From Pyronema omphalodes (lineage: Eukaryota > Ascomycota > Pezizomycetes > Pezizales > Pyronemataceae): 64,000 nt of DNA. A program made the translations under genes and the position numbers. The notes beneath the pieces were generated by a model. It saw only the letters and a program-made list of their open reading frames with translations. It was not told the origin of the DNA and did not search any database. Where the stretch lies: contig JAJJXM010000041.1 of the NCBI GenBank assembly GCA_024516155.1, positions 318,001-382,000 of the forward strand, written 5' to 3'. Shown piece by piece: positions 33,354 through 44,442 of the stretch. The stretch's first letter is position 1, and every line of letters starts with the position of its first letter.

Positions 33354-34457
33354 CAGACCTCCCAACCGTACAGCCAGTTTACCGGGTAAAATCGTAAACC
33401 AGGTAAACTGAACTGATAATTCACAGTTAGTTGGTGCAGTTTTCGTGTTCCGGATACGCAGTTGGTTCAGTTTTGAGGGTCCCATAGAACCAGGTAACTG
33501 CAGTGCACTGATTGAACTGATTGAACTGACTCGGTAAACAGTTTACTGGTTGTCAGATACAAACCAGTTTAACCACCTCACTGACTACTGCACAGAAGAA
33601 TAAACAGCCAAACCCATGCATGGAGGATCATAGACAGCCAAACCGATGCAAATATTGTACCTAAACCTCGTTTGAACGCACCTCTGCTGGCCTGGATTCT
33701 CCTATATATCTCGCCTAGACTATTTTATCTTGACCTACAGAACTCAACCATATCTTACACTGCCATTTCTCTCCAACCACCTACAATGAGTTCCGTTACC
33801 AGCGGCCTCTCCTCTATACCACCTGGCTTCAATACCCCGATAGAACCCCAACAAGGCTCTGAAGATACGGCAACAGGTAGCCCACGCAGCCGGACGAGTA
33901 TGTTGATTACTGTGCGCTGAGACTTGAGACAGCACTTGGGGATGGTCCTTCTGCCATTGAGTGGTGGTGTGAGCCCCGGCAGCGGGCCAGGTTCCCCAAA
34001 ATTTGCAAAACGGCTGTTGAAGTACTGCTGTCTATTCCCGCAATGAGCGCCGAGCCCAAGCGGCTGTTTTTCGAATGCAAGAAAATCATTATATCGGACC
34101 TTCATTCGATGCAGGCAGACACTCTGGAGGGCATTGAGGGGCTCAAGAGCTTCAATCGTGGGCGTCAGTTGTTATTTCTGGGGACCAAATTAGGATCGAA
34201 TTTTGTTATGTATGCACTGAATAATATTTATTGTCCCTTTATAAACCAGTTCCTCTGGACAAACCAGTTTTGGCAGTTTTAAACAGTTCACCTGGTTTGC
34301 CAAGCCTTGCATTCAGTTAACTGGTTTTCGCAGTTTAACCAGTTTATATTACTGACAGTAAACTGAACTGGGTCGCCGTACAGTTCTCATATTCCAACAG
34401 TCCGTACAGTCCGTTTTGGCCGTCATTTTAAACTGGTTTGTACGACTGGGAGGTCTG
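33354..34457 (+). mobile_element. Internally deleted hAT-family DNA transposon, 1104 bp
   Basis: Terminal inverted repeats begin CAGACCTCCCA on both ends (5' CAGACCTCCCAACCGTAC, 3' complement CAGACCTCCCAGTCGTAC, 16 of 18 identical). The element is flanked by a perfect 8-bp target duplication TGCCATGT (33346-33353 and 34458-34465), the hAT signature. Both ends are packed with subterminal AACCAGTTT/AAACTGGTT motifs. Inside are a start-codon fragment and the C-terminal dimerisation domain of a hAT transposase, but no room for the catalytic core, so it cannot be autonomous. The intact TSD suggests fairly recent insertion. Confidence 0.93.
33786..34282 (+). pseudogene. hAT transposase remnant (N-terminus plus C-terminal dimerisation domain)
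   Basis: A short frame starting at ATG 33786 (MSSVTSGLSSIPPGF) ends at 33920. In a different frame, open from 33881, the sequence reads through ETALGD...FPKICKTAVEVLLSIPAMSAEP and IIISDLHSMQADTLEGIEGLK. This is the hAT C-terminal dimerisation domain, with the characteristic SIPAMSAEP-RLF core. The zinc finger and RNase-H-like catalytic region are missing, so the frame change marks an internal deletion junction. Confidence 0.85.
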
Positions 34458-34806
34458 TGCCATGTATGGTGATAATAGCATATGTCGGCACGGATGATTT
34501 GCGTGATGTTTATTCAACGTGGGAGTTTTGATGAATTATGATGTCGGACGCTGCTATTATGATTTTAATATAGTAAGGAACGGTCCTTGGATCAATGGTT
34601 GTTAGTGTCGTTGTATGGGATGCGGATGAAGAATGGATGGATAAACTGTCGCAATGAAGGTTGTGGTGCTTTGGTTTCGAGGAAGATGAAGAAGGGTGTT
34701 GGTGGGTTTTTTAATGGTGGGATGTGTAGTTGAAAATTTGGGAGATTGGTATTTTAATAACTGATTAGTTGATTGTGTAATCTCAGTGTGGTGGTCTGAA
34801 AGGATC

Positions 34807-34854
<48 letters not shown>

Positions 34855-35166
34855 GTATAGTGGTTTTTGGTGAGAACTTGGGAACAGTATATCATGATGC
34901 GGGGTTTACAGATTGCAATGGGTCCGGGAATGGTAGATACTGCGATTAGAGGGATTGAAGGTCATATAGGGCTGGGCTAGAAAGTCGTGTCAAGTTACTT
35001 ATTAAGCGTTCATCGAAGTTTTACATGGACGTTTTGCAAAAGTGATTAAGTGGATATTCATAATGTATTATCCTATTCAACAAAAATTACTTTTAAAAAA
35101 AAATTCTAGCCAATCCCATAGCCCAAAGCCCATTCAAACAAAAGATATCCCCCCAAACGTCCTCCT
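34458..35166. other. 3' flank of paralog A, part of the duplicated unit
   Basis: The region is non-coding but resembles the DNA upstream of the other duplicated gene ends. 'cggtccttggatcaat' at about 34583 matches 'tggtccttgcatcaat' at about 39977, and 'gtggatattcataatgtattatcct' at 35051 recurs in variant form at about 39719, 40607, 44625, 45747 and 50611. It contains a 45-nt G homopolymer (separate entry). Confidence 0.7.
34809..34853. repeat. Uninterrupted 45-nt poly-G tract
   Basis: A run of 45 consecutive G on the plus strand. It is the longest of several G homopolymers here (21 at 250, 17 at 21974, 15 at 23719, and 16 C at 20907). Its length in the assembly may be approximate. Confidence 0.95.
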
Positions 35167-38100
35167 CTATGCAAAGAGTTTTTGGTATAACCCACCAAAA
35201 CCCGCAAAAACAGCCGCGCTTATAGCGCCACCTATCGCGCCGGTAACCGCGCCAACCACCACTCCCTTGCGCAATGCGCCACCGTATGTACCCTGGGATT
35301 CATCCCCGACATCCTTCATGCCAGCTGGTTTAGCACCTACAGGATCCACCAGCCTCTTCGACCCGCGGATCTTCTCATACTGTTCCCTGAGTACCTGGAT
35401 ATAATCATCGACAACTCCAGGATCATCTAACGACCGTCCTTCCATCGGCGCCAAAATCTTCAGCATCTCAAGCCGAGGCAAAGCCGCCATCTTCCCTCTC
35501 TTTCTCTCTTCATCCGACAGATCATAATACTGAATATCCAGATATTCAACTGAATATTTTAGGAGAGCAGTAGAACAATGGACCTTGGTTGGTCCAACAT
35601 CTGGACGTCTGTTGTCCTCTGAGGATACTGGTTGTCTCTGCTCTTCTGGCATGATATCCTGGTGCTTTGGATACTCTTCACCAAGAGTCGCTTTCTCGGC
35701 CTCGGCCTTAGCTTTAGCCTTGGCTGCCTCCTCGGCTTCTTCCTCTGCCCAGAGTTCTGCAAAGTCTTCATACAGCAAAGGACCGCCCCTTAAGCCGTAG
35801 TCTCGTGCGGGTGGTGCAGATGGTGCGGGTGGTGCAGATGGTGCGAGTGGTGCAGATGATGCAGATTGTGCGGGTGGTGTTGACTTGACCAGTGCCATCG
35901 ACGTCACTGACGCAGACACGGGTTCCCCGACAACTGTCATTTCACCAAACGTCCCATCCTCCAGCTCTTTTGGCACGATCATAACGGCATTAATCCACGC
36001 TTCACATGCGTCCACAGAAGGCATATCCAAGTCTGATGAGCCTTTCCGCGCGTATTTCATAGCCTTGGTAGCTACATCGGGACTGTAGCCGCGGCCCCGG
36101 AGTTTGGTATAGACGGCAGTGATGCTGTCTGCGGCAACTATCTTGGGTGAAAGCTCGGGCTCGGGGAGGACTACGGGTACTTCTAGGAGTTTTTGTGCCT
36201 CGGCTTTGGGGTCCCAGAATGGTTCTTCTGGTGCGGAAATCTTCGGAGGTGGAGAGGCGTCGGGTGAAGAGGAATCACTGGCATGCTGAAGTTTGTTGCT
36301 TGCCCTCTTCTGTGTCTTCCTTCTTGGCACCGGTGTAGAAGACTGCTTAGTTGTGGTGAGGGTTGTTGCCTGCAGTGTCGGGGTCGGGCTTGGTTTCTGC
36401 GGGGGCGGCGATGGACTTGGCTGAGTCCTTCCAACGGAAGCTGGTAGAAGCTATTTACAACATTAGTAATTAATCAAGACAAAAGATAGAGACGAAATTC
36501 ATACCTTTGGGGTTTTCTTGATCTTCTCCCAAGCTTCTGGAGTACCTGCTGGTGCCACTGGGACACTCTGCAACAGGGCCAGTGATACTGATGGTTTCTG
36601 GCCACCGCGAGATAAAGCATGAGGCTTTGATGTGGCTTCAGCAGTGTTCCTGGCCCGTTGTTTATCTAGGTATGCCTGGAAACTTAAAGTTTCCTTTGCC
36701 TCCTCCTTGCCTTTGGAGTTTTCAATCAACGGAGTGAAAGTATCGGGAACCTCCTGCTTGACTGATAAAGTTGACTGGATGACTTTCGATTCCTCTTGCG
36801 TTGCTATCATAGAAGCCTGCTCAGGTTCCTGAGGTGAAATAACTGCCTTTGGCGGAGGTCTGGATGAGGGCTTTGCGGCTAGTCTGGAATGGGGACTGAC
36901 GAGGTTGAAGGTTGTGGTATCTGTCGTCCTCTTAAGTATGGATCCTGATGAACCACCGGAACGGCTTGAGGGTGCTTGGGATTCGAATGCCGGGGAAGGT
37001 GTAACCTCGGGTGTAGATTTGAGGAGGGTTTTGTTGGTTTCGTCCTTCTCTTTTTTATCGTCTCCGTTATCCCCAGCGCCATCATCATATTTTCCAACCG
37101 GATTATTATCCTGTGCTGGGGCCGAAGAAGGCTCGGGAGCTGGATTTTCAACGGCATTCACCGTAGTCTTCGTTCCAGATGTACCAAGAAGTTCGGCGAT
37201 TCTTTGCTGTATAGCTACTTCAATATCCGAAAGCCCCGCTGATAAAGGGGGAGGAATAGTAGCTGCGGAGGAAGACACAACTCTTGATGTCGTTGGTACT
37301 AAACCCGTTGCTGTGACTGCAGGCATGCTATATGCGGTCACTGCTTTAGCCAAGTCGAACTCAGACGGCTTGATGGGAGCTGTTTGAGTGAGAGGAACAA
37401 TCGCTACTACAGGGATGATAGCTGTAGCTGCTGATGATGGCGCGGGTGTTGATGCCCGAGTGACTGAGTGTGATGGCGTCGGTGCAATAACTGCAGATGG
37501 GGCAACTGATGTCGAGAGCACAGGATTTGCAGTAGGAAGAATAGGTGTGGCATCTAATAGCGTAGCCACGGCCTTCGCTGGGCCTTGGGGTGGCCTACAG
37601 GATCCGATTGAAAGATTCGTGATCCTTTTCGGAGGTGCCTCCACAGTTGGTGGGGTTGAGACTTTCGCAGGGGCAGGAGAAGCTCGAGTGGTGACTGGTG
37701 ATGCCATCGCTGCTGCTGCACTGGCAGGTACGATGCTTTGTAGCTGAGTAGGTCCGAGAGACAGATCAGTGGCCTTGCTCGGTGTGGTGGACTTTAGCTG
37801 CGCTGGTGCATCTTTGCTTCCCTGCTGTGGCTGGATGGGTGCAGTGGCTACAGAGGGCTCAGCCAAGGAGGGAGTAGTAAAGGCTCCTGGCGCTGGAGTA
37901 GTTGAGGTGATATAACACGCAGATGATTGCGCAGCTAGGGCTGAGCTTTCTGCGGAAACACCACAAGACTGTTCCGGCTTGTTTTCCATTGCTATCGCTG
38001 AATTTGAGAGGCGCAGCTTAGCATGTTCCTCCTTCAACATTTGTGTTATGAGGGCCTTTTGGTCATCAGTAAGTACCCCATCAAACAATGGCACCGCAGG

Positions 38101-39148
38101 AGTAAGTGGTTTTCCCGATGTTGTCTCCGGGAGTACTGGTGTTGCCGGAGATGTAGTGCATGCGGTCGTGGTAGTATTAGGGTTTAACCCTGCCGTTGCA
38201 GGCGTGGTGATCACCGTCGCCGGAGTGATGTTGGTTGACTCCACATTTACCCGGGCCTTCACAAAGCGACCTGGGTTTGCCGGACCCTGTGATCCCGGTC
38301 TTGGAGATCCTGGGGCCAAGGGCTTTGCAACCAGTGGCCAGTTCTTGTTGAAACGTTGCTCCGGTTGCAACGTATCCGCTGGCCTTGGGTAGGGTTTTAC
38401 ATCATCTAGAGCTCCAAGCTCAAAGATTGATGGGTCGTGGAGGGGAATACTGGGAGGTTCCTCTTTTGGTGTGGTGAGAGGGAGCTGTTTTCCTTTGAAG
38501 GTTGGGATCCTGGACTTCGGAACGACGGGGGTGACGGGGGCGACTTGGGCTCCGCCAAGGGTTGCAAAGGTCGCAGTAGGACCAGTGGTCACGACTGAAA
38601 CTCCAGAGAGGACCGGACTATTGGCACTGAAGCCAGTAGAAGGAGTTGAGTCAGTCTCCTTACTTTTTAATTCTTTCGCTTTCGCCTCGGATGAACCAAG
38701 TTCGGCAGTAGCAAGGATACTGCTAAGCAAAGCATTGATTCTGGCACCAATCTCGGGGTCTCCAGACTGTGGAGTCACGATCTCCTTTGGAACAGGTTGG
38801 GTCCCGAAATCCTTTCCGTTCTGATCCTCGTCTCCGGAAGGGTCGTTCTTTCCGCTATCGCTGCCAACAGGACTCAAAGGAGAGTCGCGTTCCGAAACAG
38901 CGGGAGAAGAGACCATGGTTGTAGCGGGTTTTGAGGAGGGAGTAGTGGCAGGAGTAGACTCTCCCGATGCTTTCAACTGGCTGCCTGCTTTATTGCTAGG
39001 GGAGGCGTTGGTTGAGTTCTTGCCGGCAGACTTTCTGCCTCTGTAGAAAGGAATGCGTTAGTTTCGTGCCCTTCGTCGTCGTCGTGGACATCACTGGAAG
39101 GATAAGACTGAAGGGATTTACTTACTTCTGGATTCTGCCTTTTGCCAT
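35167..39148 (-). CDS. Tandem paralog A: large Ser/Thr/Pro-rich protein of unknown function, 1280 aa
   Basis: Exons are 39126-39148, 36505-39040 and 35167-36450. Introns are 85 nt (GTAAGT donor, CTAAC branch, CTACAG acceptor) and 54 nt. The start ATGGCAAAAGGC was chosen because it is the only frame that reaches exon 2 in phase, and it is conserved in all three paralogs. Residues 1 to about 850 are Ser/Thr/Pro/Ala-rich and probably disordered, with conserved islands (PPKRITNLSIGS, IKPSEFDLAKAVTAYS, GLSDIEVAIQQRIAELLG). The C-terminal about 370 residues are more ordered: PPKISAPEEPFWDPKAE, ARDYGLRGGPLLYEDFAELW, STALLKYSVEYLDIQYYDL and LEMLKILAPMEGRSLDDP. It ends in a Gly/Ala-rich hydrophobic segment (GAVTGAIGGAISAAVFAGF) that could be a tail anchor or glycine-zipper helix. 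I do not recognise the family. Confidence 0.85.
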
Positions 39149-40716
39149 TGCTAACGATAACAGTTGTTGTTGTTGCGTAAGGAGTAGGTTCGATGGGAAG
39201 GGAAAGGTTTCCGCGAGTAGATGAGGGTAAGAAGTCGGAGCGACTCAAAGGGGTGTTATTTCAGAGGATGCGTAAGCTCGTTGGTCTTCTTGAAGACCGA
39301 TCAGGTAAATGTAGAATACGAGTTGTGGTTTTGTGGTTGCAATGAGATGATAGAATCCGATACTCGTTGGTTGGTGGTGAAGAAGAGGAGGACGTCAGAA
39401 GCTTGAAAAGGATTTCTTGGATACTGGGCGTTGGGACGCGTTGAACCTGAATGGCACCTGCCACAGTCAATAAGAGGGATGAGAATATTTGGTAGACGAC
39501 CCTTTGGGGCTGAGCAGATGGCGGCTGCACTGCGTAAAATATCTGCTCAATTACGAGATATTGGGGGTCGAACCATGATATTAGCAGCCATTCTCCGTCA
39601 CAAATTCGCAGTACTGAACTGGTGAAATATCAAATCTACACTGCCCTCAAAACTTCCACGGTAGTCAACTAATGTAACTATTGGATTTTAGTTCTCCAAA
39701 TTAACTGGAGAAAATCATGGAGTGGATATTCATGATATATTATCCTATCAGTAATTAAAAGCAGATGTTTTTGTCGTCTGGCCAACTCTGTAGCCCAACT
39801 CCAACGAAGCTTACACTTTCCCTCCAGGTACGATAGGATGGAACTTCGGAGTTCGGAGGGTTGCTGAGTATATGTTTATAATGATCAGCGGTTTGCGATT
39901 TTAACGGGTGGACAATTTATGTGATTTTTAATGCGTGACTTTTAAAGACTCCGCTACCGGAATATTGCTATGGGAGTGGTCCTTGCATCAATATTAATGA
40001 GTCTTGTCGTATCACACTGGGCTAAACACTGAATGGACAAATATTCGCAGCAAAAGACGAGGCGCTTGGTTAATTTCCGAGAAAGACATTGGCCGAATGT
40101 TCAATAACAGGATTTGATATTTTCTTTTGTTGAAGGTTATGTAAAGGATGACTGAATCAACCACTCCACACATGGTGTAAAATGCACAGTGGCTTATGAA
40201 TTGAGTTCTTGCAATTATGTTTCGGTGTTATAATCCGCCGAGATGAAGGAGACATGTATGTGTGTCAACTGAAAACCGAATAATGGTACTAAAGCCGTGT
40301 TCGACAATCAAAACAGATCCACCGATGATTCATCGTGTGAACCGATGAATTGCAGAAGAAAGAATTGAGCATCGTTACGGAACCTTGGAAAAATGCCCTA
40401 TCGAACATTCTTTTCAGCTGAATATTATGCTCATTTCAGATATGTTCGGATGGAATTGGCATTGAGAGAAGAAGATCGAAGATGGGATGGAGTGATACAG
40501 TCATGTTATATTATAATCTATTGGTCCCGCTGATGAATACTTGATGCCACCAAGACTAGCATCCCACGAGCATCACGCAATGTTTTTCAGGAAATGATGA
40601 AGTAGATATTCTGAATGCACTGATTTTATTCCATATTACAAAAACTTTTTAAAAAGCTCTAGCCAATCCTGCTACACAAAGCTCATTCAAACACGCTATC
40701 CCTGAAGTATCCTCCT
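39149..40716. other. Between paralogs A and B: 5' flank of A, stump of a lost copy, 3' flank of B
   Basis: 39149-39620 is the conserved 5' flank; it aligns with 43088-43500 and 50039-50500 and shares 'gaacctgaatggcacctgccac'-type blocks. About 39716-39810 repeats the 3'-flank motif (gtggatattcat, tattatcctat) although no gene end is attached. 39950-40320 aligns with 44830-45480. 40590-40716 is the proper 3' flank of B. No separate gene is supported. Confidence 0.7.
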
Positions 40717-43087
40717 CTAAGCAAAGAACTTGTGGTACAAGCCACCAAAACCCGCAAAAACAACTGCGCTTATCGCGCCACCAATCGCGCCGGTAACCGC
40801 GCCAATCACAACCCCCTTGCGCAAGGCGCCATCGTATGTACCCTGGGATGTATTCCGCGAATCCTTGATGTCAGCAGGTTGAGTGCCTACTGGATCGACA
40901 GGTGTCTTCGATATCCGGATCCTCTCGTACTGTTCTCTGAGTGCGTGGATGTAATCGTCCACAATCTCGGGGTCATCCAATGACTGCCCTTCCATTGGGG
41001 CTAAGATCTTCAGCATTTCCAGACGAGGCGAAGCCGCAGTCTTTCCTCTCTGCATCTCAACGTCCGACAGATCAGAATACTGGATATCCAAATACTCAAC
41101 AGAGTATTTCAATAGAGCAGTAGAACAACGGACCCTGGTTGATCCAACATCGAAGGATACCGGTCCACTCGGCCCTTCCTGCGTCACGGTCTCCTGGCGA
41201 TCCTGATATCCTCCCGCCTGCGTCCCTTTCTCATCCCCAGCCTTGACTTGAATGGCTCTCTCGGCTTCTTCCTCCGCCCAGAGTTCCGCAAAGTCTTCAT
41301 AAAGCAGAGGACCGCCTCTCAACCCATAGTCACGTGCAGGTGGTGCTGGGGTCGTCCCTGGAGAGTCAGGTTCTTTGGCCACTGTTGTTCCACCAGGCAT
41401 CCGATAATCGGGTCTTCTTGGTACGATCCTGCTGGCCTTGATCCATGCCTTACACGCTATTGCGGAAGGCGTACTCCAGTCTGCTGGCACGTTCCTGGCA
41501 TACTGCACAGGTCTGGTAGCCACATCAGGACCGTAGCCTTTGTGCCGGCGTTCGGTGTATACGACGCTGACGCTCTTAGAGACAACGGTTTTCGGTGCAG
41601 AAATAAGCTCCTTAGGTGCTTCTGCGACCTTCTTCGTCTCGGCTTTGGGGTTCCAGAAAGGTTCTTGTGGCGCAGAAATCTTAGGAGGTGGTGAAGAGTC
41701 GGATGAAGAGGAGTCATCGGCGTGCCTGAATCTGTTCCTCTGTGTCTTCCTTCGTGGTGTTGGCGTTGGAACCTGCTTGGTCGGGGCGGGGCTTGGTGCC
41801 TGCAGTGTCGGAGTCGGGCATGGTTTCTGCGGGATGGGGGACAGACTTGGTTGGGTCTTTCCAACAGAAGCTAACAGAAGCTATTTACAACATTAGTTAT
41901 TTATCAAGATAATGGATAGAGGACAAAGTCTTACCTTTTTGGGTTGCTTGGGCTTCTCCCGAGCTTCTGGAGTTTTCCTAACCCGTTCTTTATCCAAGTA
42001 CTCTTGGAAAATCAAGGGTTTCTTTGTTTTCTCCTTGCCCTCGGGGTATTGAATTAACGGAAGGCAATCATCGCGGACCTCCTGATTACCCAATACCGTC
42101 GACTTGAGGAATTTTGGTTCCTCTTGAGCTGCTACCACAAGAGCCTGCTCAGGTTCCTGGAGTTGGATTACCGCCTTTGGAGCTGGATTTTCAACGGCAT
42201 TCACCGTAGTCTTCGTTCCAGATGTACCAAGAAGTTCAGCAATTCTTTGCTGTATAGCTACTTCAATATCCGAGAGCCCCGCTGATAATGGCGGAGGCAT
42301 AGTCGCTGTCGAGGAGGTCATATCCGTGGATGCTGGTACTACACCCGTTGTCGTGGCTACGGGTATGCTATATGCGGTCACAGCTTTAGCCAAGTCAAAC
42401 TCAGATGGCTTGATGGGAGCTGTCTGAGTGGGAGGAACGATGAGCACTGTAGAAGCGATAGCTAGAGCCGGTGATGACGGTGCGGGTGCTGATGGTTTCC
42501 GAGTGATGATGAGTGATGGCGTCGGTGCAATGACTGTAGATGGGGCAACCGATGTCGAGAAGACAGGGTTTGGAAGAGGAAATACAGCCTTCTCTGGGCC
42601 TTGAGGTGGCCTACCAGATCCGATGGAAAGATTTGTGATCCTTTTCGGTGGTGCCTCCACAGCTGGTGGGACTGGGATTGTTGCGGGGGCAGGAGCTGCA
42701 CGAGGTATAACTGAAGGCGCTAACACCTCTTTTGGGGCAAGCTGGTTATCCTTATCCCTTGCGTTCTGATGGTCGTCTCCGGAAGGGCCGTTATTTCCGC
42801 TATCACTGCCAACGGGACTTAATGGGGAGTCCCGTGCCGAAACAGCGGAAGAAAAGACCATGGTGGTAGCTGTTCCCGAGGAGGGAGTGGTGGTAGAAGT
42901 AAGCTTTCCAGCTGCGTTCAACCGTCTACCTGCTGTGTTGATGGGAGAGGCGTTTGTTGAGTTTCCGGCAGACTTTCTGCCTCTGGAGAAGGGTATGCGT
43001 TAGTTTCGTGCCTTTCGTCATCTTGGACATGACTGGAAGGATAAGACTGAAGGGATTTACTTACTTCTGGATCCTGTTTTTTGCCAT
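40717..43087 (-). CDS. Tandem paralog B: shortened family member, 744 aa
   Basis: Exons are 43065-43087, 41935-42982 and 40717-41880. Introns are 82 and 54 nt at exactly the positions and phases of paralogs A and C. Start MAKNRIQK matches MAKGRIQK of A and C. The protein lacks about 500-600 residues of the disordered central region found in A and C, but keeps the PPKRITNLSIGS, PSEFDLAKAVTAYS and FQEYLDKERVRK islands. It also keeps the whole C-terminal domain, including DYGLRGGPLLYEDFAELW and the terminal GAVTGAIGGAISAVVFAGF segment. The frame is fully open. Sequence is a patchwork: one block near 42180-42290 is almost identical to A, while flanking blocks match C. Function unknown. Confidence 0.85.
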
Positions 43088-43509
43088 TGCTGAAGATAGT
43101 GGTGGTTGTTGCGTAGGAAGTACGTAAGAGAATAATGGAAAGGTTTCCGTGAGTGGATGAGGTTAAGAAGTCGAAGTGACTTAAAGGGGTATTATCTGAA
43201 GATGATGCGTGATTTTCTGGTCCTCGTGAAGACCGATCAGGGGAATTTAGAATACGAGCTGCGGTTTTGTAGTTGCAATGAGGTGATGGAATCCGATGCT
43301 CGTTGGTTGGTGGTGAAGAAGAGGAAGATGTCTGCAGCTTAGAGAAAATTCCTTCAATCCTGAACGCTGGGACGCGTTGAACCTGAATGGCACCTGCCAC
43401 GGTCATACGAAGGGATGAAATAATGTGCTGACGACCCTTGAGGGCCGAAATGATTGTACCGAGGCTGCGTAGAACCTCTGATCAACTGCGAGATATTGGG
43501 GGGTTGAAC
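43088..43509. promoter_or_regulatory. Conserved 5' flank of paralog B
   Basis: It aligns with the 5' flanks of A (39149-39580) and C (50039-50460). A 162-codon minus-strand frame (42918-43406) crosses it, but the equivalent frames in A and C are broken by frameshifts and stops, so I treat it as leader or promoter and not as an N-terminal exon. Confidence 0.55.
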
Positions 43510-44442
43510 CAGAGTTCGGCACGGTCCGTCCGGTCCGCTCCTAGCTATGGACCGGACCGGACCATCATTCGCGGTTCCGTCTTGTATGTAGTAAGACCAG
43601 AACCGGCCATTTTTGAGGCACCATGGACCGGACAGACCGCGGGTGACCGTGGGTGACCATGACAAGGGTCACCAATGGTCACTCGCAAGTAAACTGTTTT
43701 TTGCCACGGCTTTTAGTTTTTTGCTGAGAAAGTTCTGATGCATTGCTCGAATTCAAGCCAGCTATATGAAATTCCTCACAAAAACTGTACAATACTAATG
43801 CGTAACAACGCTCCTTCTTCCCCCGCTAAAATGCATCCATCTTCCTCATCCTTCTCGAATGAAAACGACTCTTGAGAGGACAGACAAGTTGTTCTACTCC
43901 TAGTCGGAACAGGTGTAGAGGACGACGACGAAGATATCGTGATATTTCTGCTGTGTTGAGAATCGAGTGATGTCTGTGGTGTTCGACTCTCAGCGGCAAT
44001 GAAAATAATTGAAAAGTCTTGCAGGTAGAAGACAGAACGCAGAGGATAGAAGGACTATTTATAGTAGAATAATACTTTGATACGGAACATAAACAACATC
44101 AAGGAACCATAGGCAGTCAAACGATATCAGGGTGGAGCGTGCACCTGCAGTGGGGTGTAAAAGTTTTACTAATGTGCAGCATCAAGCGTTCACCCACCAC
44201 AGTGCTGAAAATGTCGCTGCGACGGCCCATAACGTCTGGCAAACTTCAACCAAACTTCGCCTGCAAACAAGCTAACCCGGAAACCCACGGTTCTGCCGTC
44301 ACCCACTGTCCCATCCGGTCTTTTTGAGTTTGCGGATGGGACCGGACCACATAGCGATGTTCCGTCCGAATTGTGAAAGAGACCGGACGACCAGGGTGGT
44401 CCCGTCCGGTCCACCGTCCTGGACGGACTATGCCTAACTCTC
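43510..44442. mobile_element. Old non-autonomous hAT-like insertion, about 930 bp
   Basis: The ends are imperfect inverted repeats: left cAGAGTTCGGCACGGTCCGTCC, right (complement) gAGAGTTAGGCATAGTCCGTCC, 18 of 22 matching with the outermost base unmatched. Both ends are rich in GGACCGGAC subterminal motifs. The equivalent sites upstream of A (about 39573) and C (about 50455) are unoccupied: there 'gtcgaaccatgat' is continuous, whereas in B 'gttgaacc' lies left and 'tctgaccatg' right of the insert. The presumed 8-bp target duplication has diverged. No transposase coding region is visible inside. Confidence 0.7.

Noticed and set aside
42918..43406. 162-codon frame as an N-terminal exon of paralog B
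   Set aside because: Equivalent frames upstream of A and C are broken, and the conserved intron phase demands the ATGGCAAA start used in the models.
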